This document shows, in pieces, positions 35,362 through 41,753 of a DNA stretch of 64,000 nucleotides. The position numbers were made by a program, and so were the translations under genes. Position 1 is the first letter of the stretch; each line of letters opens with the position of its first letter. The stretch is from the NCBI RefSeq assembly GCF_946478805.1, contig NZ_CAMLDC010000022.1:1-64000 (forward strand). The letters are read 5' to 3'. The stretch is from an uncultured Fluviicola sp. Its GTDB lineage: Bacteria; Bacteroidota; Bacteroidia; Flavobacteriales; Crocinitomicaceae. The notes under the pieces were generated by a model. The model did not search any database. It was not told where the DNA came from and saw nothing but the letters and a program-made list of their open reading frames with translations.

Positions 35362-35661
35362 ATGTTCTACACTTACATTCTCTACTCCAAGTCAACAGAT
35401 TCATTTTACAAAGGATCGACCCAAGATATTCAAGAACGCCTTAGAAAACATAATGGAAGGTTTGAAAAAGCGACACGATTTGGAGCACCTTGGATATTGC
35501 TTTGGTATATGGAAAAACCATCTAAAGGTGAAGCTCAAATTCTAGAATACAAACTCAAAAATTTATCTCGAAAAAGAACATGTGATTTCATGCTAAAATA
35601 CATTGACGGAGTCGGCGGACCTGACGAATTGCTTCTTATAAAGCAATTGTCAGGATGCTGA
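35362..35661 (+). CDS. Small GIY-YIG nuclease domain protein
   Basis: A 99-residue protein that is essentially one UvrC-type GIY-YIG domain. The two half-motifs are YTYILYS (residues 3-9) and FYKGST (15-20, with Lys in place of the usual Ile/Val of 'YIG'); the catalytic arginine region is ERLRKHN (Arg26) and the metal-binding glutamate is Glu57 in KGEAQILEYKLK. Relatives are often annotated as 'excinuclease subunit C-like', but they lack the rest of UvrC. The gene lies inside a direct repeat of the tRNA-Val 3' end, and its last 15 codons run through a strong hairpin, so it is probably the nuclease of a tiny mobile element. Confidence 0.9.
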   Translation: MFYTYILYSKSTDSFYKGSTQDIQERLRKHNGRFEKATRFGAPWILLWYMEKPSKGEAQILEYKLKNLSRKRTCDFMLKYIDGVGGPDELLLIKQLSGC

Positions 35662-35675
35662 CCGTAGCGTCAGCA
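35620..35675 (+). repeat. Two adjoining hairpins at the right end of the GIY-YIG unit
   Basis: Hairpin 1: CCTGACGAATTGCTT (35620-35634) pairs with AAGCAATTGTCAGG (35641-35654) with one bulged G. Hairpin 2: TGCTGAC (35656-35662) pairs with GTCAGCA (35669-35675). They are separated by one base, contain the end of the nuclease gene and its stop, and hairpin 2 abuts the tRNA repeat exactly. Confidence 0.85.
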
Positions 35676-35698
35676 TTCGAATCCGTCATTCCCCACCA
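35676..35698 (+). repeat. Direct repeat, right copy of the tRNA-Val 3' end
   Basis: Twenty-three bases identical to 35274-35296 (T-loop, 3' half of the T-stem, 3' acceptor strand, discriminator and CCA). No other tRNA arm is present here, so this is a fragment and not a second tRNA. Confidence 0.95.
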
Positions 35699-35700
35699 AA

Positions 35701-35740
35701 AAGAAAAAAGCGAATTACGAAAGTAGTTCGCTTTTTTCTT
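35701..35740 (+). terminator. Terminator after the right repeat copy (probable original tRNA terminator)
   Basis: AAGAAAAAAGCGAA (35701-35714) pairs perfectly with TTCGCTTTTTTCTT (35727-35740). It follows the right copy of the tRNA end by two bases, as expected if it once terminated tRNA-Val before the nuclease unit came in. Confidence 0.88.
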
Positions 35741-35905
35741 TTTACCTCATTCTCCCTCTGTTTCTCATTCTGACCTTTTTCCTTTTCAGAACGAGAATGA
35801 GGAAAATCCCGGTTCGAAGCTAAGATTTAAACTCCTCCCGAAAAGCTTAAAAAAAGAAATCTTGACTAGATTCGTCAATAAGAAAACACTAAAAACCGCA
35901 TAACA

Positions 35906-36739
35906 ATGAAAAAATCAATTGGCCTTCTTTGTGCAATTCTCTCATTATTCCTTTGCACAAATTATTCTTTTACTCAAAAAGTAATCTATGATGAGGACAC
36001 GATAAAAATTGATGGAAAACCTTATGCGATAATGAAAAAGAAAAACGCAGGTCCGATGAGAAGTGATTTTGCTGTTAGCAGTTTATCGGGGACAGAACTT
36101 CTGTATTTTAAATCTACCTTGCGCGATTGGACGGGAAGTGGCTTTCGGTTTGGTCAAGGCGAAGAATTATATTATCGGGTTAATTTTATAGCAACCGGCA
36201 GCAAAGCGGATTTAAAGTATTATAATGGGAATGGTTTTGCAAAATTAGTAGTGGAAAATAATCTGATAAAAGGAAACACTATTGATCCGGAATCTGAAAA
36301 AAGATTCATTCAGCTTAATAATGGCTGGTTTCCTTCCAATTCTAATTCCCAACCTGACAAGTCACCAGCGGTAATAGTGAATATTAACAATAACAACGGA
36401 GGATCAGGAGAGAATACAACTATTCCGGCAGCAATTGCTCCAAAATCAAAGTCCCCTGTTACAATAGAAGGAAATCAAATCATTCGGGATGGAGCCACTA
36501 TTGGAAAATTCAAGCAGGAAACGACATCCTCTGCTTATTCACAAAAATCAGTTATTGTTATTATTTATTCCGAAGGAGGTGAAAAAGTTGCAGAAGCATC
36601 CGCTCCATTTGAAAACCCTCAGGAATGGAATGTCAAGACTCTCACCGACAATAAAACATTTAACCTTTTGTATGATTCACCAAACGAAAAAGAAAAGCTT
36701 TTCAAATGGCTGGCTGACAAAAATTATTTGACAAATTAA
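35906..36739 (+). CDS. Secreted protein of unknown function
   Basis: A 277-residue protein with a signal peptide (MKKSIGLLCAILSLFLCTNYSFTQ). The mature part starts with KVIYDEDTIKIDGKPYAIMKKK, has a low-complexity asparagine stretch near residue 155 (VNINNNNGGSGEN), and a second half with VTIEGNQIIRDGATIGKF that loosely repeats the first ('TIKIDGKPYA'). I do not recognise a family. No sorting domain or lipobox is visible. It stands alone after the tRNA/GIY-YIG unit, and codon use is more AT-rich than in the flanking core genes. Confidence 0.65.
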   Translation: MKKSIGLLCAILSLFLCTNYSFTQKVIYDEDTIKIDGKPYAIMKKKNAGPMRSDFAVSSLSGTELLYFKSTLRDWTGSGFRFGQGEELYYRVNFIATGSKADLKYYNGNGFAKLVVENNLIKGNTIDPESEKRFIQLNNGWFPSNSNSQPDKSPAVIVNINNNNGGSGENTTIPAAIAPKSKSPVTIEGNQIIRDGATIGKFKQETTSSAYSQKSVIVIIYSEGGEKVAEASAPFENPQEWNVKTLTDNKTFNLLYDSPNEKEKLFKWLADKNYLTN

Positions 36740-36832
36740 AAAGTTTCAGCGGTTAAATCTTTTGCATTTTCACCTTTTTCATGCTTCAAAAAATTGTACC
36801 TTAAGAGATAATCTCCTTCAATACAATGAAAT

Positions 36833-37243
36833 ATGAAAACATCCCTCTTTCAAAACGTGATGAGAATCCTCCTTGGAACATTTATGTTATTGGCAGGTAT
36901 CGGTCATCTAACCTTCCAACGAACAGAATTCCTGGCACAAGTTCCCCGCTGGCTTCCCGATAGCCCGAGTTTTATGGACTTCATTGTCGTCTCATCTGGA
37001 GTTGTGGAAATTATTTTTGGATTAGCTATGATATTTTGGGTAAAACAAAAAATCAAAGTTGGGATTGCATTAGCCATTTTCTATGTCCTTGTTTTCCCGG
37101 GAAACATATCGCAATACACCAATGGAATTGACGCTTTTGGATTAGATACCGACCTAAAACGATTGATCCGGTTATTTTTCCAACCCGTGCTGATCTTATG
37201 GGCCCTTTGGTCAACCGGAGCATTCAACAGAAAAGCAACATAA
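36833..37243 (+). CDS. DoxX-like membrane protein
   Basis: A 136-residue membrane protein with four predicted helices: about 8-27, 45-66, 72-90 and 110-128. MRILLGTFMLLAGIGHLTF and FMDFIVVSSGVVEIIFGLAMIFW are typical of the DoxX-like/MauE group, here of the branch with the 'GIGHLTF' motif. Role unknown. It is not closely similar to the DoxX protein at 671-1036. It is a lone gene, convergent with the marR gene. Confidence 0.78.
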   Translation: MKTSLFQNVMRILLGTFMLLAGIGHLTFQRTEFLAQVPRWLPDSPSFMDFIVVSSGVVEIIFGLAMIFWVKQKIKVGIALAIFYVLVFPGNISQYTNGIDAFGLDTDLKRLIRLFFQPVLILWALWSTGAFNRKAT

Positions 37244-37432
37244 ATTTGTGTAATTGTGCCGGGGATTCAATCCCTGTTAAGTTGTCTATCCGTCTTCCTT
37301 TTGCTAAGGAGAAACCGAGGCAAGATAGCAGTTTCAATCTTCTTCGACTACCAATTCAATTCCATTTTGCTCGAAAGACCTAATGTATCAGATTGTTTTG
37401 CTACTATTGAAGTGATAACACGACAAAACCAA

Positions 37433-37466
37433 AAACACCGCCCGGAATCAAATCCAAGCGGTGTTT
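37433..37466. terminator. Hairpin between the DoxX-like gene and marR
   Basis: AAACACCGC (37433-37441) pairs with GCGGTGTTT (37458-37466). It lies between convergent genes and has A-rich and T-rich flanks, so it may stop both transcripts. The 245-base gap (37244-37488) holds nothing else that I can support; its open frames lack coding character. Confidence 0.65.
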
Positions 37467-37488
37467 ACAAAACTGATAGGAAGATCAC

Positions 37489-37944
37489 CTATTTCTTACA
37501 ATTGCTTGCAATCTGAGTCATCACCTTCGTAGCAATTTCCATTTCTTCCTGGGTAAGCCCGGTTAGAGCAGTTGCCCGATTGGTCGGAATTACTTCATCC
37601 ATTGCATCCATTGCGTCCAATGCTTTCTGGGTCACCAGGATATCCATCTTGCGGCGATCTGTTTTGTTGATCTTACGCTTGAGGTATTTCGCCTCGACCA
37701 GCAGGTTAATCATTCGGTTCACAGAAGCTGCGTCCTTAAAAACCAATTCTGAAATCTCGTTTTGTTGGATCTTGGGGTTTTCAATCAAACAACGGATGAC
37801 CAGCCACTGATCAATTGTAATCTGGTGTCCCAAAGACCTTAATCGAGCTTGTGCGAATTGCCGATAAGTTCTAATAGCTCTGTCGATCTTATAAAAAATA
37901 ATCGAATCTAGTTTTTCCACTTGTAAAATGTTGTTGTAGTACAT
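37489..37944 (-). CDS. MarR family transcriptional regulator
   Basis: A 151-residue winged-helix protein. The recognition region is QQNEISELVFKDAASVNRMINLLVEAKYLKRKINKTDRRKMDILVT, with the 'DRR' of the wing that is typical of MarR proteins. These act as dimers on palindromes near their own gene, often controlling efflux or stress genes. It starts 29 bases after the small araC-type gene on the same strand, so the two regulators are probably made together. Target unknown. Confidence 0.88.
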   Translation of the reverse strand: MYYNNILQVEKLDSIIFYKIDRAIRTYRQFAQARLRSLGHQITIDQWLVIRCLIENPKIQQNEISELVFKDAASVNRMINLLVEAKYLKRKINKTDRRKMDILVTQKALDAMDAMDEVIPTNRATALTGLTQEEMEIATKVMTQIASNCKK

Positions 37945-37973
37945 GATAAATTGAGTTATAGTAATAACGTCAA

Positions 37974-38321
37974 TTACTCACTCCAAGTTGCATTCCGTGG
38001 ACAAAATCCGTGAATTCTTTTAAAAGCCTTGCTAAAAGAGGCCAAATCCGCATACCCGAAAATCGAACTGATCTCTGTCCAGGTATAGGAATTTTCCACG
38101 TGTAACTTTCTGGCCCTCTCCATTTTAAGAATCCGGAAATAGCTTGCCGGACCGATTCCTACATAGGTTTTGAAGCTTTTATTCAATTTTGAAATTGAAA
38201 AGCCGATCATCCGCGCATGATTCGCAATATCGAAATGCTCATGCGGATGTTCATTCATGTATGCAATCAGTTTTTCAATTGCCTTACTGTCTTCCGGGTG
38301 CAATATCTTATTCATCATCAA
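37974..38321 (-). CDS. Stand-alone AraC-type DNA-binding protein
   Basis: A 115-residue protein consisting of little more than the double helix-turn-helix of AraC regulators: first helix-turn-helix at FDIANHARMIGFSISKLNKSF, second at YTWTEISSIFGYADLASFSKAFKRIHG. Full AraC proteins have about 280 residues with a sensor domain; none is here, as in MarA/SoxS-like regulators, which are controlled by their level. A palindrome (ATTGATacATCAAT, 38346-38359) lies before the gene, next to a TACCTTTG -7 box at 38335-38342. It heads a two-gene unit with marR. Confidence 0.88.
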   Translation of the reverse strand: MMMNKILHPEDSKAIEKLIAYMNEHPHEHFDIANHARMIGFSISKLNKSFKTYVGIGPASYFRILKMERARKLHVENSYTWTEISSIFGYADLASFSKAFKRIHGFCPRNATWSE

Positions 38322-38753
38322 AAGATTACCAAAACAAAGGTAATGATTGATACATCAATTAATTGTTCAAAATCACTTTATATTACCACTTGTCATTGAT
38401 TCTGAACCGCTTACAAATTCGGGTAAAAACAGACAACAAAAAACCAACTGAAAACACTGATTTTTGGAGAAACAAATAAAAATAAAGGATATGATTCACT
38501 GGTTCTCAAAGCAACTTAGCATTATCGATCTTTTCGCAATTTTCGGTAAAAAATAACTTCAGATATTTCTTCAACCCAGTTGGGTGGTTTCGCTTCTGTT
38601 TTTATGGAGATATAGAGTACAGTTAGGTAATAGGTGTTAAGATGCTTCAGCATTTGACAAAGCAAAACGAACGAAACCTACCCGATAGTTATCGGTAGAA
38701 GAAAAAACAGCTTTACGGCTGAGTAAATTAAAGATGAGAAGCCCTCCTTCTAG
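38322..38753. other. 432-base gap without a protein gene
   Basis: The left end carries the araC promoter: TACCTTTG on the minus strand (38335-38342) and the palindrome ATTGATacATCAAT (38346-38359). The middle has short dyads: ATGCT-tc-AGCAT near 38641 and CCGATAG-TTATCGG (38682-38695, inside CTACC...GGTAG). The right end has a terminator-like hairpin whose T-run faces plus-strand transcription, although no plus-strand gene precedes it. A small RNA is possible. Confidence 0.5.
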
Positions 38754-38770
38754 CTAGTGAGGGCTTTTTT
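38740..38770 (+). terminator. Terminator-like hairpin with plus-strand T-run
   Basis: AGCCCTC (38740-38746) pairs with GAGGGCT (38759-38765) followed by six T on the plus strand. It overlaps the last codons of the MFS gene, which is on the minus strand and for which the tail is only weakly T-rich. Confidence 0.7.
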
Positions 38771-40052
38771 CGCTGCCCAAAGTATCCAAATATTCCTCTT
38801 GTTCCATCGCTTCATCCAAAAGGGTTTCATTGGCTTTAAAGGCAATCTTTTTGAATACATACCGTAACAGGATTAAAGCAATAACTGCAAAAATTGCAGC
38901 AACGAAAAAAGGTGTTCCGTAGAAAATCGAATTCTTTTCCGCAAAAGGCACAGATTTGTAGAAAATCCACATCATGAAAATCGGTCCGATAATTTCTGCC
39001 AAACTCATCAGCGAAGTAAAAATTCCCTGCAATTCGCCCTGTTCGTTATTTTTTACCTGGCTTGAAACAAGCGAACGGATACTTGGATCTACAATTCCTG
39101 AAAATGCGTAAGGTAAAATAATCACGTACATCAACCAGCCGTAAGGAAGTAGGCCGATACCCAATGTTACAATGCTCAGGATAATCAGACCCAAAGTTGC
39201 CGCGCCCTTTTCTCCCAGTTTTTTCACAATTGGGCCGGACATTAATCCCTGGACCAATCCAAAACAAACACCAACTACAGCTAGTGAAATTCCAACATCT
39301 TTGGTTTCCCAACCGAAACGGGCAATCGTATAATAATTCCACACAGAATGGATGGCCATATTTGAAAGCAACACGATAAATGTAACTACGAATAGCCCTC
39401 TGTACTTTGGAAAACGTACAATCTGAACAATCGCACCAATCGGATTTGCACGGGCGATACTAAATTTTCGGCGGTCAGAAACAGGCAGTGACTCTTTCAA
39501 AAAAATCAATCCGTAAATAAAATTAGCCAAAGACAAAAATGCCGCAACCATAAACGGAACACGCAATCCGAATTCGGAAGAAACAGCACCAATTGCAGGT
39601 CCAATAATAAACCCTACTCCAAACGCTGCTCCAATCAACCCGAAATTCTGGGCACGATTCTTATCTGTTGAAATATCTGCAATATAAGCTGCTGCAGTGG
39701 TGAAACTCGCTCCAAACATTCCTGATACCGCTCTACCAACGATCAACCAAGCCAAACTTGGAGCAAAATACATGAATACGTAATCCAGGCCCAAGCCCAA
39801 AAGTGACATCAAAATAATCGGTCTGCGCCCATAGCGGTCACTCAAATTCCCAATCAATGGGGAAAATACGAACTGCATCGCTGCATAAGTTGCTAAAACA
39901 ATTCCAGAGTATTTGGAAGATTCGTTGATTGACAAATGAGTCGCATCCGCAATCAGACTTGGTAAAGATGGAATGATAATCCCCAACCCGATTGAATCGA
40001 TACAAATAGTGATCAAAATAAATAGTAAGCCTTTGGTCTGTTTTTCACTCAT
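38754..40052 (-). CDS. MFS efflux transporter, tetracycline-resistance (TCR/Tet) type
   Basis: A 432-residue 12-helix transporter. The loop after helix 2 has GNLSDRYGRRPIILMSLLG, the MFS motif A, and the helix-5 region AFGVGFIIGPAIGAV matches the antiporter motif C. The overall sequence (LGIIIPSLPSLIADATHLS, GRAVSGMFGASFTTAAAYIADIS) is of the TCR/Tet drug-proton antiporter branch, but homologues occur widely in Bacteroidota without resistance, so the substrate is open. The only promoter-like element ends 4 bases before the ATG, which suggests a leaderless mRNA. Confidence 0.9.
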   Translation of the reverse strand: MSEKQTKGLLFILITICIDSIGLGIIIPSLPSLIADATHLSINESSKYSGIVLATYAAMQFVFSPLIGNLSDRYGRRPIILMSLLGLGLDYVFMYFAPSLAWLIVGRAVSGMFGASFTTAAAYIADISTDKNRAQNFGLIGAAFGVGFIIGPAIGAVSSEFGLRVPFMVAAFLSLANFIYGLIFLKESLPVSDRRKFSIARANPIGAIVQIVRFPKYRGLFVVTFIVLLSNMAIHSVWNYYTIARFGWETKDVGISLAVVGVCFGLVQGLMSGPIVKKLGEKGAATLGLIILSIVTLGIGLLPYGWLMYVIILPYAFSGIVDPSIRSLVSSQVKNNEQGELQGIFTSLMSLAEIIGPIFMMWIFYKSVPFAEKNSIFYGTPFFVAAIFAVIALILLRYVFKKIAFKANETLLDEAMEQEEYLDTLGSEKSPH

Positions 40053-40056
40053 GCGG

Positions 40057-40064
40057 CAAAATTA
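40057..40064 (-). promoter_or_regulatory. Promoter -7 box very close to the MFS start codon
   Basis: TAATTTTG on the minus strand, separated from ATG by only four bases (CCGC). With the usual 5-7 base distance to the start point, transcription would begin at or beside the initiation codon. Confidence 0.5.
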
Positions 40065-40233
40065 CGGATTCATTTTCGTTGTGGAAAAATCTGAACTTTA
40101 ATTTTAGGTAAATTGTTGCTATAGAAGCGTGAATTGAAGATTTAAAAAGATGTAATCGAAAAGATTTGGAAATTGTACCCTAACTTTTCGTTTTTCAATT
40201 CTCCCTTTTCAATTCATTCACTAGCTTTACAGG

Positions 40234-40917
40234 ATGAAACGTGAATTGGTAAAAACTGCAGACGGCTCTACAACAATTTATCTTCCCGAGTGGAATGAAC
40301 ATTACCATTCAAGTCACGGAGCCTTACAAGAAGCTCAGCATGTTTTCATTAAGCACGGTCTGAATCCGAAATCCGGAGATTATATCACTATTTTTGAAAT
40401 GGGTTTTGGAACAGGGTTGAATGCCCTGCTCACCTATTTTGCTTCGGAAAAACGAAATCAATACATTCATTACATCGGTTTGGAAGCTTTTCCACCAAGT
40501 CCCGAAGAAATTGAAGGAATGAATTATACTTCCTTTTCACGCGACGAAGAAGCCGAAGAAGTATTCAAAAAAATGCACCGGGTGGATTGGAACGTCGCCC
40601 GCGAGATCTCGGAGCATTTTGTATTGGAGAAAATTGAAAAGCAGATCCAGGAATTGGAATTGGGTAAAGAAACCATCGACTTGTGTTATTATGACGCGTT
40701 TGGACCGCGGGTTCAACCCGAATTGTGGAGTCCTGAGATTTTCAAGAAGATTTACGATTGGCTCAGTCCGGGTGGAATCCTAGTTACTTACTGTGCCAAA
40801 GGACAAGTGAAACGCGATTTGAAATCGGTAGGTTTTGAAGTAATGGCTTTACCCGGTCCTCCAGGGAAACGGGAAATGACCAAGGCAATCAAAAGATTGC
40901 CAATTACGAATTCCTAA
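40234..40917 (+). CDS. mnmD: tRNA 5-methylaminomethyl-2-thiouridine methyltransferase (MnmD-like)
   Basis: A 227-residue SAM-dependent methyltransferase. The phrases YHSSHGALQEAQHVFI and FEMGFGTGLNALLTYF (SAM loop) and the end CYYDAFGPRVQPELWSPEIFKKI ... GGILVTYCAKGQVKRDLKS are the DUF752/MnmD signature. It finishes the mnm5 group on uridine 34 of several tRNAs. In E. coli the domain is fused to an oxidase in MnmC; here it is stand-alone, as usual in this phylum. Followed by two palindromes and tpx. Confidence 0.92.
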   Translation: MKRELVKTADGSTTIYLPEWNEHYHSSHGALQEAQHVFIKHGLNPKSGDYITIFEMGFGTGLNALLTYFASEKRNQYIHYIGLEAFPPSPEEIEGMNYTSFSRDEEAEEVFKKMHRVDWNVAREISEHFVLEKIEKQIQELELGKETIDLCYYDAFGPRVQPELWSPEIFKKIYDWLSPGGILVTYCAKGQVKRDLKSVGFEVMALPGPPGKREMTKAIKRLPITNS

Positions 40918-40940
40918 TGCCGAATGACGAATTCATTCAA

Positions 40941-40965
40941 TTCCTGTCAGGAAACGAATTCGTTT
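40941..40965. promoter_or_regulatory. Two overlapping palindromes between mnmD and tpx
   Basis: TTCCTG-t-CAGGAA (40941-40953) and AAACGAATTCGTTT (40952-40965) are both perfect and overlap by two bases. ACGAATTC also occurs at about 40908 and 40928. They lie 68 bases before tpx and could be operators or a weak terminator for mnmD. Confidence 0.5.
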
Positions 40966-41032
40966 TATATCGTCGGACAATTCGTAATCGCAATTTATAT
41001 AGTAATTTTAGAATAGTAAAAAACACAATAAA

Positions 41033-41530
41033 ATGGCAGATGTAAAATTAGGAGGAAATCCTCTACACACAAGCGGTGAATTACCGGCAACAGGATCACA
41101 CGCAACAGACTTTTCATTGGTAAATGCAGACTTAGGAACTAGTTCATTGGACACTTACAAGGGGAAAAAATTAATTCTAAACATCTTCCCAAGTATCGAT
41201 ACCGGAACGTGTGCAACATCAGTTCGTGAATTCAACAAGAAAGCTTCTTCTTTGGACAACACCACCGTTTTATGTATTTCCCGTGATTTGCCTTTCGCCC
41301 AAAAACGTTTTTGCGGGGCAGAAGGAATCGAGAATGTGGTAACACTTTCCGATTTCAGAGATGGCGAATTCGGAAAAAACTACGGATTGGAGTTATTGGA
41401 CGGACCGTTAAAAGGATTGCATGCACGATCGGTTGTTGTTCTGGACGAGAATCATCAGGTAGTTTATACTGAATTGGTTCCGGACATTAAGGATGAACCG
41501 AATTACGACGCTGCACTGGCTGCTTTGTAG
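41033..41530 (+). CDS. tpx: Thiol peroxidase (atypical 2-Cys peroxiredoxin)
   Basis: A 165-residue peroxiredoxin. The peroxidatic cysteine is Cys60 in FPSIDTGTCATSVREFN and the resolving cysteine Cys94 in RFCGAEGIENVVTLSD, the spacing of Tpx. It reduces hydrogen and alkyl peroxides using thioredoxin. The gene stands alone with its own terminator. The ATG at 41033 follows an A-rich leader. Confidence 0.97.
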   Translation: MADVKLGGNPLHTSGELPATGSHATDFSLVNADLGTSSLDTYKGKKLILNIFPSIDTGTCATSVREFNKKASSLDNTTVLCISRDLPFAQKRFCGAEGIENVVTLSDFRDGEFGKNYGLELLDGPLKGLHARSVVVLDENHQVVYTELVPDIKDEPNYDAALAAL

Positions 41531-41642
41531 GAAGTAAAGCTATTGCTTCGGGATTCATTTATACCAAAAGGTATTACATTGTTGCTCTAAAAAAAGAGAA
41601 GTGAATATTTTTTTTTACTTTTAAAAAAAGCATCAACAGATA

Positions 41643-41678
41643 GAAAAGCCTCATTTTCACTAAGAAACTGAGGCTTTT
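41643..41678 (+). terminator. Terminator after tpx
   Basis: AAAAGCCTCA (41643-41652) pairs with TGAGGCTTTT (41668-41677) with further T. The 223-base gap also has ATACC-aaaa-GGTAT at 41561-41574. The A-rich left arm lets it act on the convergent gene as well. Confidence 0.85.
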
Positions 41679-41753
41679 TCTTTTATCAACAGGCTCTCTT
41701 TTTGTCCTTAGGGATAAGTGTAAGAATATCCTCCATTTACCGTGGTAAACAAT

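Noticed and set aside
35676..35698. Second tRNA gene
   Set aside because: Only the T-loop to CCA segment is present; there is no anticodon arm, D-arm or 5' acceptor strand upstream, only the hairpins and the nuclease gene.
37256..37516. Possible small gene in the gap between the DoxX-like and marR genes
   Set aside because: The frame runs through the terminator hairpin and into marR antisense, and has no motif, signal or coding-like composition.
38754..40052. Acquired tetracycline resistance gene
   Set aside because: The sequence is of the Tet/TCR family, but composition matches its neighbours, there is no mobile context, and such transporters are common chromosomal genes in this phylum.
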